Notes: generated from the letters alone by a model not told the origin. Counted from the stretch's first letter, positions 10,501-21,600 are shown. The stretch: 64,000 bases of DNA from Limnanthes douglasii subsp. nivea (GCA_036936605.1 JAUPFV010000001.1:345475081-345539080); one strand, 5' to 3'. Program-made: numbers and translations.

Positions 10501-11657
10501 GAGCGACAAATCCGCCGCCCGAGATCTCTAGTTGAAAGCTACTATACAGGAAAAACTTTACTCAACCTCTACTTTGTTTCGTGGATTCATACGAGGCCGC
10601 CTCGATTTTGGAAGATCTACATTCAGGTGAGGTCGGAGCACAATGCGGATACCATAGCCTCATTCGTCGTTTCTTACTAACTGGCTACTACTGCCCATCT
10701 TTGGTGGCCGACGTTAAAGAATTAGTTCGATAGTGCATCAAGTGTCAACAATTTTCCAACTCTAACCACTTACCAAGTAAACCGATGCAGGTCGTTCCTT
10801 TCCTTTTCCCTTTTGATAAATGGGGCATCGACCTTGTGGGACCGCTCCCAATGACGATAGGTAAACATCAATTCTTGGTAGTGGTTGTAGATTATTTTAC
10901 TAAATGGGTTGAAGCTAAATCTCTCTCAGGAACCAAAGCGGCAGACATGTGTGATTTGTTTTTTCAACAAATATTATCTCGATTTGGCATACCTTGCATC
11001 CTCATAACCGATAATGGGCCACAATTCCAGAATAGAGTGATGAATAAGTTCTGTAAGCGTTTCACCATTAATCAACCCTTCTCGACACCCTATTACCCGC
11101 AGGCGAACGCGCATGTTGAAGTCACGAACCGTACTATTTTGGAAGGCCTCAAGAAGAAATTTGAAGGAGCTAAAGGTAAATGGCCAGACAAGTTAACCGA
11201 GGTCCTGTGGGCATATAGAACGACACCGCGGACAACAGGTGGCGAATACCCATTCTCTTTGGTCTATGGTAGTGAGGCAGTGGTCCCCGATGAGATTACC
11301 ATCCCAAGTTAGCGAGTCAACAATTACGACGAGGAAAAAACACTTCCGCTCGGACAGTCAGTATTGACCTCATGGAAGAACGACGTGATCAAGCTCAGGT
11401 CCGAGCAGAGCATTACCAAAGTCTCATGCGTGGACACTTCAATTCTTGGCTAAAGCCTCGTACCTTAAAAGTGGCTGAAAAAGTCATGAAGAAGTTAATT
11501 TCATGGTTCACATGACAATGCATCAGGAAAATTAGGACCCAATTGGGAAGGGCCGTTTACAGTCATCTTCAAAAGCTATAATGGAGCGTAGTGCCTCGAC
11601 GACGACGAGGGAAATTCCCTTAAACACCCATGGAATATTCACCTTGTATCACCATGA
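10500..11657 (+). pseudogene. Integrase of element F (near complete)
   Basis: The zinc-binding region (LHSGEVGAQCGYHSL, CIKCQQF) carries a stop at about 10731. The catalytic core is open from 10785 to 11312: VVVVDYFTKWVEAKSL gives the first Asp, ILITDNGPQFQNR the second, and PQANAHVEVTNRTI the Glu, so the DDE triad is intact. A stop at 11310-11312 and frame changes separate the C-terminal part, which ends KHPWNIHLVSP-like at TGA 11655-11657. Confidence 0.8.
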
Positions 11658-11670
11658 ATTGTAATCTATC

Positions 11671-11724
11671 TGATGCCCTCTTTTTCCTTCTTGATAATGC
11701 GAGAAGGTTTCTAACGAGGCATCA
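11671..11724 (+). ncRNA. Conserved two-stem RNA element behind integrase (F)
   Basis: It begins 13 bases behind the integrase stop. Outer stem TGATGCC (11671-11677) pairs perfectly with GGCATCA (11718-11724). Inside are CTCTTTTT, hairpin CCTTCTTG/CGAGAAGG with a six-base loop, and TTTCTAACGA. The layout is that of A, B, C and E, but both stems use different bases and still pair, which supports selection on RNA structure. Confidence 0.6.
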
Positions 11725-11784
11725 GACTTACTATTTTCTAATATAACATTTTTTTGTTTTCGCCAATGTCTGTTTATTTATTTT

Positions 11785-12050
11785 CCTCCATCCTTACCCT
11801 AGCGAGGCAAGTTTTAGACCACACCTATGGGTTACGCACAGGGCCAAGTGTCAGGCCTACGGACTACATAATGCGAGCTGACCAAGTATCAAGCCCTTCT
11901 CAGGGCCACCTAATCGGGTTATCATAACCTCGCCATGAACGGGCCAAGTGCCACACCTACGGGCTATGTAACGCGACCTGATATTGGATCAAGCCTATAA
12001 AAGAGCCACGCAATAGGGTCTAACTGACCACGCCGCGAAATGGGATCTAA
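11785..12050 (+). repeat. Tandem repeat of about 100 bp in the spacer of F
   Basis: The unit GGGCCAAGTG(T/C)CA..CCTACGG occurs at about 11840 and again at about 11940, each followed by a GCGA-CTGA block and a GGGCCAC/GAGCCAC block; a partial copy (GACCACACCTATGGG) precedes at about 11818. The copies are diverged. Short tandem repeats in this part of Tat elements are known to expand into satellites. I see no other feature here. Confidence 0.55.
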
Positions 12051-12683
12051 TAGACTTACGCAAAGAGCTTAACTAAGGCTCGACAGGGTAAGAAACAACT
12101 CATTGATTATCATATTTAAACATACACACCTACCTCCATCATGACAACTCCATAAACAATATTAAGAGAAAGGTCATTCAATAATGTCCATAAAAAAACA
12201 AGTCTTACAATACAAGTTATAAGATTAAAGATCTACAAACATGCCATAATGTTTGAATATACAAAACAATCTTCAGCTTGGTATCTAGCATCAAGTTTGG
12301 GTTTTCAATCAAAATGACTTTTGCGTGCTCTGCACCTATAGGCGCAGAATCAGTTACCATTCCCATGGTTGACGCATTCGCTACTAAATCCCTTACAGGC
12401 GGAGCCGGTCTAATAGATGAGATACCGACCCCTGTACGCTGCTTTTCTCAAGTTGCCAATTTCTCTGAGGAGCCTAACTTCATTCCCGAGTTCAATGACA
12501 CCAGCTCCTCCACCGCTCTTTCATTTTTTTGCCACCATTGTCATTGCTACCTATATGACATGGGTTTCTCTCTCATTTAAGTTAACCATAGTCTTCCTTT
12601 GCATATGCTCACGCTATTGTTTTATTTCACTTTTAGCTCCCCTAATGCAATGATTAACCTCCCATTCTCCAAAGTCAGCACAA
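12051..12683. repeat. Direct repeat, copy 1 (633 bp)
   Basis: This copy matches 13428-14061 with roughly seven single-base differences, all transitions, and a short indel in a T-run (about 99% by eye). It covers the C-terminal part of the antisense gene of F and some of the spacer. It does not start TG or end CA, so it is unlikely to be an LTR. The high identity, compared with the decay of F, shows that the duplication is recent. Confidence 0.85.
12217..12683 (-). pseudogene. C-terminal fragment of F antisense gene, copy 1
   Basis: On the minus strand an open frame reads SSIRPAPPVRDLVANAS, then SAPIGAEHAKVILIENPNL and TLWHVCRSLIL, ending at TAA 12217-12219. Position and orientation fit the C-terminus of the antisense gene of a Tat element. 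The frame upstream is lost at 12683, where the filler begins. I do not recognise a domain in it. Confidence 0.5.
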
Positions 12684-13427
12684 TTTCTAATTTACATTAA
12701 AAATATGTGATGGAAGTCAGAATATCGTTTAAACTTTCGCAACGAGAATGATGTCGTTATGGTTTTGCCTACGGACAAAAATATTATTGGACCTTTACTA
12801 AATAATTAAAATGATCTAGAATCATATGGTAGTGGTGTTACACCAAATCTGTCATGAAAGGAAGTCTTCCAAACGGCAATCACCATATTTTATTACTTGT
12901 TATAATATGATCAAAACATTCTAAAAGTTTAGTTTTGGTACTGACGAGGGAATCATCATCGCATCATTCAACAGTCTCATCCATGAGTACATGTTTCGCA
13001 TGACAAGATGCTATCGGTCGAGGCCGGTTTTGAAACTAAATTGTGGGCCCATAAGATTATGGTATCGGTCCTAAACAGCTTTCCCAGATCAGTCTGGGAT
13101 GGGTTATTAGACCCGGTAACCCAATAAAATGCCTTAGTTGTGCTCGCTCCTAAATTATTCTCTACAGCTTTAACTACACCGCAACGCCTGAATTGATTTA
13201 GTTTGTACAGAAAAAAGACCCACAAAATTATAAGCATTCATATTTACATTTTAGCATATTTGGAAAAAATGGCTTGGTAGATGAATAGCACATGAGCAAC
13301 TAGCATCAATACAAGATGCATATGTTACAGCAAACCTGTCACAACTTTATATCTATCAAAACCATAGTTTCACACTCTCACCGCATTCTCCCCAGTTAAT
13401 CTTAAATATAAAAGAAAATGAAAAGTT
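12684..13427. other. 744-bp filler between the direct repeats
   Basis: This segment does not match the rest of element F or any other part of the window that I could find. It has no terminal inverted repeats and no convincing gene; the minus-strand frame 12977-13237 looks random. Together with one copy of the 633-bp repeat it makes a 1377-bp addition to F. It may be captured during repair of a break or be part of an unrecognised element. Confidence 0.5.
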
Positions 13428-14061
13428 TAGACTTACGCAAAGAGCTTAACTAAGGCTCGACAGGGTAAGAAACAACTCATTGATTATCATATTTAAACAT
13501 ACACACCTACCTCCATCATGACAACTCCATAAACAATATTAAGAGAAAGGTCATTCAATAATGTCCATAAAAAAACAAGTCTTACAATACAAGTTATAAG
13601 ATTAAAGATCTACAAACATGCCATAATGTTTGAATATACGAAACAATCTTCAGCTTGGTATCTAGCATCAAGTTTGGGTTTTCAATCAAAATGACTTTTG
13701 TGTGCTCTGCACCTATAGGCGCAGAATCAGTTACCATTCCCATGGTTGGCGCATTCGCTACTAAATCCCTTACAGGCGGAGCCGGTCTAATAGATGAGAT
13801 ACCGACCCCTGTACGCTGCTTTTCTCAAGTTGCCAATTTCTCTGAGGAGCCTAACTTCATTCCCGAGTTCAATGACACCAGCTCCTCCATCGCTCTTTCA
13901 TTTTTTGTGCCACCATTGTCATTGCTACCTATATGACATGGGTTTCTCTCTCATTTAAGTTAACCATAGTCTTCCTTTGCATATGCTCACGCTATTGTTC
14001 TATTTCACTTTTAGCTCCCCTAATGCAGTGATTAACCTCCCATTCTCCAAAGTCAGCGCAA
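13428..14061. repeat. Direct repeat, copy 2 (634 bp)
   Basis: See copy 1 at 12051-12683. Here the right end continues without a break into the upstream part of the antisense gene of F (14062-14299), so this copy is in the original context on its right side, whereas copy 1 is in the original context on its left side (integrase and spacer). Confidence 0.85.
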
Positions 14062-14299
14062 CAATGTGCTCCGCCTAATCCTCAACTCTCTCTGCCTGAG
14101 CCACATTCTGAGCTAGCAATGTGCTACCCTGGGTCATTACCGTATTGTTCCTTTTGATTAGCTTATTATTCTGCGGTAGCAATGCGACATTCCTCGTTGT
14201 CAATTCCTTACATGACTCACAGGCCCTCAAAAAGCCTTGGATCGTGGTCAATTTTTGGCGCAAGCCTTCATTCTCTTCAATCGCTTTATCCTTTTTCAC
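13594..14299 (-). pseudogene. C-terminal half of F antisense gene, copy 2
   Basis: The minus strand from 14299 reads a Lys/Glu/Asn/Leu-rich helix (ENEGLRQKLTTIQGFLRA, then NNKLIKRNNTVMTQGSTLLA) with coiled-coil character, as in the C-terminal half of the antisense genes of A, B and C. A stop at about 14075 separates it from the segment inside the direct repeat, which ends at 13594-13596. The N-terminal and PF04195-like parts are absent; F ends here. Confidence 0.5.
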
Positions 14300-14539
14300 C
14301 TTGACAGTCCTATATGTGTTTTTTATTTTGTAAGCAATACTAAACGTGTATATTCAATTTAAAATTTGGGGTTTTTCAATTTTTTTTCTATATTCGTTTT
14401 TACTGCAAATAATTAGGCTTCATAGGAATTTTTTTTACAATACAAAATAATTTTATATTACTTGTATCAATAATGATAGTGTAAAAGTTATATAAAACAA
14501 AATTGACAAAAAAAACTCTTAAATGTTTTAAAACTTTTT
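14300..14539. other. AT-rich DNA with no recognised feature
   Basis: The right edge of element F is lost in this stretch. It has T-runs and A-runs but no LTR end, repeat or reading frame that I can support. Confidence 0.5.
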
Positions 14540-14695
14540 ATTTACATAAATAAACTAATAATTTAATGTATTTTCCTAACCTAGTTAGGTTTATATTATA
14601 GTTCTGATTTGTGAATAATATGAATAAGTTGGCGGTGAGACGTTTTTCTGTAACTTAGTTATAACTATATATTTATTATGGTCGGTAATTAACAT
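14540..14695. repeat. 73-bp tandem repeat, left segment
   Basis: About two diverged monomers, with the blocks TTAGTTATAACTA and TTTGTGAATAATATGAATAA. They continue in phase on the far side of element B at 23883, which shows that B inserted into this array. The last five bases, AACAT, are the left target duplication of B. Confidence 0.65.
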
Positions 14696-15043
14696 TGGTG
14701 AGGTTTATTTTGAGCTGAGGGTAATTTTATAAAGTGTTTTGGCTATTAAATGTTTTGGTGTTAAGTAGTGAGAGATTTGAGCAGTCTGGTTGTATTAAAT
14801 GTTCATTACCCTCATTAATGAAAGTGATTGAGGTATTTATACCCTTAATTAAGGACTCATGGGCTTTCAGGTCAAGTTATGAAACCGGGTCGAGTTTAAG
14901 GACCCATTTACTTAATAAGCTGATTAGCACATAGCTTAGTCAAAAGGTGTTTAGGTATTTCTTTACTTTTGTCCAGTCCAGATAGTTTAGTGGTACGTTT
15001 ATATCCGAATTACCTCTGTCCGGATATCTCAATAGGCTGTGAC
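14696..15043 (-). repeat. 3' LTR of element B (inner end deleted)
   Basis: TGGTGAGG at the outer edge matches TGATGAGG of the right LTR. At about 15043 the match breaks off in GCTGTGAC and joins a point that lies about 110-130 bp beyond the LTR in C. The last ~20 bp of the LTR and the polypurine tract are therefore gone. A reversed TATAAATA box is at about 14835-14842. Confidence 0.85.
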
Positions 15044-15102
15044 GAAGTCTGTCTGAACTGGGTCTTTCCCAGAGTTCTAAGAGTCTTCTTTTAGATCGTG
15101 GA

Positions 15103-15326
15103 ACACGTGTCAAAAACATGATTCGACCTAACAGCCGTCTTTTACCTAGATTGGTGCTCCCACTAAACCTAGAAAGTAACCTATGCATCTAATTTTCCCC
15201 ACGTCTGCGCCATCTCTCATCATCGCAAAACCTATTTGACTCCTCCTAGGTATCAGTTACCTTTTTCCACTAATATATAAATCATTTTTTCACTGTTTCA
15301 ATACGTTCATAATTCAAAAACGTTCT
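15103..15326 (+). promoter_or_regulatory. Upstream region of the antisense gene in B: G-box and TATA box
   Basis: ACACGTGTC at 15103-15111 and TATATAAAT at 15274-15282, 99 bp before ATG 15373, with TCTAGAGAG downstream at about 15325. Spacing equals that in C (99 bp) and nearly that in A (97). The CCTAGGTA block before the TATA box is shared too. Confidence 0.6.
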
Positions 15327-15372
15327 AGAGAGCTTTCCACCCTCACTTTCAAACTTGTTCTTGGATAGTTTT

Positions 15373-18284
15373 ATGTTCACAGCTAGAAACGCTCTTTTAA
15401 AAGGCGGCTGGTTGAACTTGTCTGAGTTAGAGAAAGCAAGGAAAGTCGAAAGAGATAAACATATCACTGCTGGTCTCCCAATCTCCCCAAGGAAAAAGTT
15501 TGGTGAACCAACCCAGGAAACTGACCAAGGGTCTTCCTCCACCAGAAACCCAAAACCTAAACAACTGTTCGAACCAAGCCTCTCACCAATCCCATCAGGT
15601 TCTTATGTTCAGGAGTCTCAACCCTCCACTGCTAAGGTAAAAGCAGTATCGAGTGTTAGAAAACCCTCCCCTTTCCTAGCCATGGGCTCAGATATTGAAA
15701 AGTCTTCAGAAAAATCAACTCCACGCCGGACGACTCACTTGGTGAAAGCCCAAGAAACTGCCTCACTGCCAAAACCCTCCAAATCGGTGGCTTCTAAAGC
15801 AACATCCAAAGATAAGCCCTCTGGATCAGAGGTGTCTAAATGAACCCCACATGATAGACCCTCCGGAGGTCAACCTCATCTGGATCCCATGCCTTTGGAA
15901 ACAACAGGTTCTCATTCATCCAGAGAGCCTTTGGTGTCAAGAGCTGCTCCCCTCCCAGCCACAACAACCGATAGACCTTCCACAATGATGGAAGAAGTGA
16001 TGGAGGACAGCACCGAAGAGGCCCCTTTCGAAACTGAAGCCTCAGGACAAACTGGGAAAGTTGCCTCTGATAGGAAGGGAAAAGGCAAGGTTAAAGTTGG
16101 TGTGTCTCATCCGGATCTCCCGGAGTGCTTGGAGGGAAAGTTAGGGCCTTTCTTTAAAAAGTTAATTTTAAATATCTGATGGCCTTGCAGAATATTAACT
16201 ACGTCTACACTCATACCGCTGAATTGGGCCAGATCCGAACAAAGTGGGGGATCCCAAAATCAATGAAAGTGAGGATACCAGTCACACCGGAGAATCCGAT
16301 GGACTATAAGCTCAACAAGGTGGTCATTTTTAAAGAGGTGCTGAATTAGGCACTTCGGTTCCTGTTAGACCCAGAAATTGTCAGGTACTTCCACCTAGTA
16401 AAACTCTATCCAAGCCAATTGAGCCCCAACGCTTGGTACTCCCTCCTTGCCTGCATAATTGCATCGAGGTTATCTAAAATCCCTCTCCCCATAGAGCAAT
16501 TTTCCGTTGTGGCAAGTCTATACAAAAATCACCACCTCCCATTTTATCATCACAACATGGAAAATAACTTTAAAGTGGTGGATGATTTATTGGAGTCTGA
16601 GAAGAACTGGAGGACATAGTTCTTATTCATCAGTGGGTCATGGGAGAATGGCAAGAAGATCAAAGCCGATACCAACCTAAGCATGTTGACCAGCAGGTGG
16701 AAGAGTACGAGTAAGCCTTTGTTCTTGTATCTCATTTTTTTCTTTTTTTTACAAGTAATTCTCTCCCCATTTAGCGGTTACTTATTTTTTTAGTGATGCC
16801 GAATGAGTTTTCCAGACACTTGGAGGAGGGGCAAACAACTTGTGCCAAGTTGAATGCATGGACTGCAGAGCGTTGGGGAAATGCCTTCCACAACTGCTTC
16901 ACTTCTGGCAACCTGGTAAGGTCCCATATGTGGAATACCACAGGTCGAACGGATCTTTCATGGAAAGAACTAACCACACCCCCTCCGCCTGGTGTCATTC
17001 TAAAGCGGACAGAAGAAATGGATGGTAAACGTGCCTTGCCCTCTAGAGCCAAGGCTCCCAGCAAGATGAAGGGGAAGAAAAAATAGAGTTGCAACAGAGA
17101 CAGTTCAAACTCCTACAGAAGGAACCGGTTCGGGGAACCAAGGGGGGATCGATGCTGCCTTGCTTAAGGTGGTAGAAGCTGAGACTGCTGGGGTGGCAGG
17201 AGAATCACAAAACCCACCAAGGTCTCCCAAAAAGGACCGGAAAAGAGGAGCACGTAGTATCGAAAAAGTTACAAAAAAGAAAAAAGTCATTGTAGGGGAA
17301 GAAGTCATTCTTTGCCCTTCAGAGCTTCTTCCTCCTCTAGTCACTGCTGACCCCACCTTGGCAGAGAGAATTCCAGCAGATATACAATCCAATGAGGATA
17401 CCGGAGGAGAGATTGACGGAGAGGACATTAGAGCTCTTCAGGACATCGATCTTTACTTCAATGACCCTGAGAAGGATGACTTTGCTGAACCCTTCCGTCC
17501 TTCAGGCTCTTCCAACATGGTGACTTATAACGGTAAGTATTTCTCTGTCTCCGAAGATAGAGATATAATGGCCCATTCTCTTCTAGGTCATATCCAACCA
17601 GTGCTCAATCTGGAGAGACAAGTAAATAGCCAGACTTCACTCATCAACACCCTCACTTCTGACAAAGAGTCCCTGTCAACCAATCTTTTTAATGCTAACC
17701 GGAGCATAGAAGAACTGAAAAAAGAGATTGAAGAACTGATGAATGACAAGGAGAGCCTATCAACCAAGCTTGATACTTCAGAGACAGCCAATACTGAGGT
17801 CAAAACAAAGTGCTCCAGTTTGGAGAAAGATCTCTCAACCTTGAAGGAGGACCTGAAGACCAAAGATGGTGTCATTCAGACCTTGTCCGGTGAGAAGACT
17901 TCCTTTGAAGGCGCTGTGTCTAAGGTAACCAAGGAGAACGAAGATTTGGAGAAGTAGCAGGAACAAAAGATTCATGCCAACATTGATGCATATACCAACG
18001 AAGTGATAGACTCCCTGGAGAAAAGATATACTTAAGTCAAGTCTGACATGGCGCTGCTTTTCCATGAGACTTTCCCGAAGAGGACCCTTGGTCCCTTATA
18101 GAAATATGTGGAATATGAAGATCTTCCTCACCACACCATGGAAACCGGCAATAAGTACAACTTTTCTAGTGGAATCGACTCCACTATTGATGATGAAAAG
18201 GGAACCGGTGAGAGTTCGAGTGCCGAACTCAAAAGTTCCAAGAAAGGAGATGATGTGGGAACATGCGAAGGGAACAAGCCCTAA
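15373..18284 (+). pseudogene. Antisense accessory gene (aORF) of element B
   Basis: The most complete copy on this strand. Exon 1 (15373-about 16140): FTARNALLKGGWLNLSELEK, then a Ser/Pro/Lys-rich region with KSTPRRTT, a stop at 15841, then EAPFETEASGQTG. A segment like an intron (altered donor, acceptor TTGCAG at about 16190) leads to exon 2 (about 16190-16710), whose QLSPNAWYSLLACIIASRLS and SGSWENGKK blocks resemble PF04195. A second likely intron starts GTAAGC at 16711 and ends at 16774 or 16793. Exon 3 carries KLNAWTAERWGNAFHN, a basic stretch, and from about 17600 to 17990 a long coiled coil; it ends at TAA 18282-18284. Stops at about 16348, 16618 and 17084 break it. Function unknown; nuclear location is only suggested by its Lys-rich runs. 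Confidence 0.75.
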
Positions 18285-18734
18285 GGTTTTAAGTATCTTT
18301 TGTTTTCTTAAAACCTGATCTATCAAAGTCCTTGGATGGCCAAGGTATTTTTGTAATAGTACCCGGTTTGAGTCCGGATAAGTTTTTCAAAACACTTAAA
18401 GTCCTTTGATGGCCAAGGCATATTTTGTATTTTGGTAATGTCATCCGGTTTTACTCTGGATAGGTTTTGTTTAAAAAATCTTGCTTTGTTTAATACTTTC
18501 TCTTCTTTTAATTTTAATAGCTAATGTTCAAGCAACTTCAATTATTTCAGAAGTATTGAAGTGAGAGTGTTTAATATCCCCGATGGTATGTATTTAATGG
18601 TCATCATTCCACCAATTTTATCCGATCTCTCAAAGATCCAAAATGTTAAATCACAACCTTGTTCTTGAATATAATTGTATTAAAACCACACCGGATGTTT
18701 CAAGAAGGCATCATATTTTATTAATTGAAAAACC
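18285..18734 (-). other. Spacer of element B with two copies of an ~85-bp unit
   Basis: Two tandem copies start AAAGTCCTTGGATGGCC at about 18316 and AAAGTCCTTTGATGGCC at about 18399, each with an ACCCGG/ATCCGG block and ATAAG/ATAGG block. Element A has one copy and C has two. No coding seen in the rest. Confidence 0.65.
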
Positions 18735-18788
18735 CGAACACATCATTAAAACCTCCCCGCGCCACCAGGGTAGGAAATAGTATCCCCC
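18735..18788 (-). ncRNA. Conserved two-stem RNA element behind integrase (B)
   Basis: On the minus strand it has TTTCCTACCC, loop TGGTGGCGC, GGGGAGG and TTTTAATGA as in A. The outer stem is damaged (GGGGATAC and ATGTGTTC). The inner hairpin is the same as in A. Confidence 0.45.
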
Positions 18789-18832
18789 TAATATTTACAT
18801 TGATATCTACCAAGTAAATATTTACATAACTT

Positions 18833-19985
18833 TTATTCTAGGTATAACCTAAGGTGCTCGATATTCCATGGGTGCTTCAAAATTCTTCCATATTTGTCTT
18901 AAAGCATATATCTCCGAGGCTTAAGCTTTTCGGAGACCTCATAAGGGCCTTCCCAGTTTAGAGCGAGCTTGCCGTACTGATTTTCCTTAGTATGCAAGAA
19001 TACTTTTCTCAAAACTTTATCTCCTATTTGAAAATCTCTCCTCTTGACACTGGAAGCAAACGGGCTTCTCATTAAGCCTTGGTAGTGGGCTCTTCTAAGA
19101 TGAACTTTAACCCTTTTTTCTTCTATTAAGTCCAACTAATTCATAACCGCCATCTCATTTGCCTGTTCGGAATAGTTATGAACCATGTATGATGGTAGGG
19201 TTGCTTCTATGGGAGTAATATCATCAATCCCATACACCAAGGCAAAAGGAGATTCTTGTATAGCAGCCCTAGGAGTAGTTTGGTATGCCCACGGTACTTC
19301 TTGCAGATAACTTGGCCACTTCCCTGCAGCCCATTCGAAATTCTTTTTTAATCCGGACAAAATAGTCCTATTTTCGACTTCAACTTTGCCATTAGCTTGT
19401 GGATAGAAAGGAGAGGAGAAACAATACTGAATTCCCCTGGAGGCACAAATTGTGTCCAAATCCTTGCTGTCGAACTGTGGCCCGTTATCTGTGGTAATCT
19501 TCTGGGAAATCCCAAATCTGCAACAGATATTAGACAAGATAAACTTTATGACTGCTCTCGAAGTGGTTTGTGCTAGAGGATCTGCCTCTATCAACTTTGA
19601 GAAGTAATCAATAGCCAAAATAATGATCCTGCACCCTCCGGACGTCATTGGTAGAGGCCCAACCAAGTCCAATCCCCAACAGGCAAAAGGCATTGGCTCA
19701 GAAATAGATTCCATAGGCACAACTGGCACATGAATTTTTTTGCCATACTTTTGACATGGATCACACTTTTTTACTATGTCTTTCACATCTGCCATTATGG
19801 ATGGCCAATAGTATCCAACAAACAATACCCTTCGGGTTAGTGCCCTGTAGCTACAATGTGTTGATCCTTCTCCGTCGTGTAGTTCAGATAAAACAGTTTG
19901 GGATTCTTCAACCCCCAAACATCGCAGAAGAGGTCTGCTGAAGGATTTTTTATACAAGACTTCTCTTATAATAAAAAAAACCACG
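18833..19985 (-). CDS. Integrase of element B (core frame intact)
   Basis: The frame that ends at 19136 is open for 362 codons, from the remnant of the second RNase H through the whole integrase core. Zinc region: LHDGEGSTHCSYRALTRR and VKKCDPCQKYG, so the CxxC is present. Core: ILAIDYFSKLIEADPL (first Asp), ITTDNGPQFDSKD (second Asp), YPQANGKVEVENRTI (Glu). A stop at 19136-19138 separates the C-terminal part (DLIEEKRVKVHLRRAHYQGL to LKPRRYML, stop near 18899), which in C is continuous and ends at the equivalent of 18833. It is part of the pol polyprotein and would act in the nucleus. The best preserved enzyme in the window, though not fully open. Confidence 0.8.
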
Positions 19986-20290
19986 AGCTTTGTGCTGAAT
20001 TTTTCTTCCCGTTGCTTTATCCGTAGGCAAAGCCCCATCTTAAAGTATGCTATGGTTGCCACGGAATCTGCCAACCTATTTTTTGATCTAGGAATATGCT
20101 TATAGTAAACATTATTAAAATTGGCTGCCACCTCTTTGAGGATGAATAAGTATTTGATCAGTTGTTCCTTCTTGGCCTTAGACTGACCTTGAACATGGCG
20201 GATAATAAGCTGAGTATCCTCCATCAGTCCAAACTACGTATTCGTTTTTAGTTTTCTCCTCTGAAGCTATTATAGAATTACCATCCGAAT
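19986..20290 (-). pseudogene. Second RNase H of element B, internally deleted
   Basis: The first strand YVVWTDGG (about 20250) is joined directly to TQLIIRHVQGQ, skipping about 53 residues that include the second catalytic motif, and the frame changes at the joint (about 20220). A further 46 residues of the linker before integrase are missing at about 20040 (IAYFKMGL). With motif 2 gone it cannot work. Confidence 0.75.
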
Positions 20291-21600
20291 GGAATTCCAC
20301 TAAGAAGTCAACAACAGATTGAGCCTTGATAGCCGTTCGTGGTGCAAAATCAATGTCATAATCACCCAACTCTACTGACCACTTGGTCATTCTGCTTGAT
20401 ATATCTGCTTTCTGAAGCAAGTTCTTTAATGAGAAAGATGTTTGGAAAACAATAGAATGAGACTCAAAATACGGCCTTATTTTCCTTGCAGCAATCACTA
20501 AAGCTAGTGCCAGTTTTTCAAGTTTCAGGTACCTCTTCTCAGTGTCTATCAGGCTCTTGCTGATGTAGTACACCGGACGAGGATAATTTTCCACCTCTCT
20601 TACCAACACTGTACTTATAGCATAGTCTGACACAGCCAAGTATACATAAAGTTTTACTCATTCTACAAGCTTGAAAATTATTTTTGGTGAAAACAAGTGC
20701 TTCTTTATTTCATCAAAAGCTTGACTGTATTGCGAAGACCAATTAAAGTCTTTAGCACCCTCAAGGTCTAAAAAAAATGGAGCAAACTTGTCTGAAGACC
20801 TTGAAATAAAACGATTTAAGGCAGCCAATCTCCCTGTTAGCCTTTGTACTTCTTTAATATTTCGAGAGGGGTCCATCTTCAACAGAGCATCAAGCTGATC
20901 TAGCACTTATTACATACCCTAAAAAATTTCCGGACTGCACCCCAAAGACACACTTTTCTGGATTCAGCTTTAGGTTTACCTTAGTTAAGTTGGCAAAAGT
21001 TTCTTGAAGATCACTTATGTGCAAATCCTCTTCTAAAATTTTAACCATCATATCATCAATGTATACTTCCATATTCCGACCAATCTTATCAGAAAATTTT
21101 ATGTTCACCAACCTCTGATAAGTAACCCCAACATTCTTTAACCCAAAGGGCATCACCTTGTAGCTATGGAGACCCCTTTCCGTAACAAACGTAGTATGGT
21201 CTTGGTCCTTCGGATCCACCTGAATCTGGTTGTACCCAGATAAGGAATCCATGAAAGATAATAACTTGTTACCAGACATTGAGTCCACCAACTGGTCTAT
21301 CCGGAGAACCGCATAGAGATCTTTTGGACAAGCTCTATTGAGGTCAGTAAAATCAATGCGCATGCGCCATTTCCCATTCTTTTTCTTAACCAACACTGCA
21401 TGGGTTGTCCATAAAGGGTAATGAGACTCCTTTATGTGCCCCATCTTTGTAAACCGGTCAATTTCTTATACTATTACATCAGCCTTTTCCTTTGAAATAA
21501 GGCTCATCTTTTGCACAACAGGTGCAACGTTACTCGGGATGAACAACTTGTGTGATATAACACTTGCAGGCACTCCGGTCACATTAGCATTTCACCAAGC
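20291..21600 (-). pseudogene. Reverse transcriptase and RNase H of element B
   Basis: RT: QYPLWTTHAVL-type start at about 21430, MRIDFTDLNRACPKDL, MDSLSGYNQIQVDPKD, MPFGLKNVGVTYQRLV and YIDDMMVK with YIDD encoded at 21052-21063. The connection block CVFGVQSGNFLGYVIS is at about 20930. Then RNase H: YAISTVLVREVENYPRPVYY, KRYLKLEKLALALVIAARK and WSVELGDYDIDFAPRT. Stops near 20890 and 20658 separate the parts. Closest relative in the window is C. Confidence 0.85.

Larger units (their letters stand above)
6500..14340 (+). mobile_element. Element F: plus-strand Tat-lineage gypsy element without LTRs
   Basis: Order on the plus strand: gag, PR, RT, RNase H, second RNase H, integrase, two-stem element, tandem-repeat spacer and, on the minus strand, an antisense gene fragment. 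No LTR or primer site is present on either side. The left edge abuts A at about 6499 within gag; the right edge is lost in AT-rich DNA near 14300-14340. Its proteins differ strongly from A, B and C, so it is a separate family. It has many stops, hence is old. Confidence 0.8.

Noticed and set aside
12278..12653. Plus-strand coding frames 12278-12580 and 12417-12653
   Set aside because: They overlap the minus-strand antisense gene end of F, which has the better context; the plus-strand frames change in the second copy at 13655.
12051..14061. The 633-bp direct repeats as LTRs of a short (TRIM-like) element
   Set aside because: The repeats do not begin TG or end CA, contain part of the antisense gene of F, and the inner side shows no primer site or polypurine tract. 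Each copy is continuous with F on one side, which fits a duplication better.
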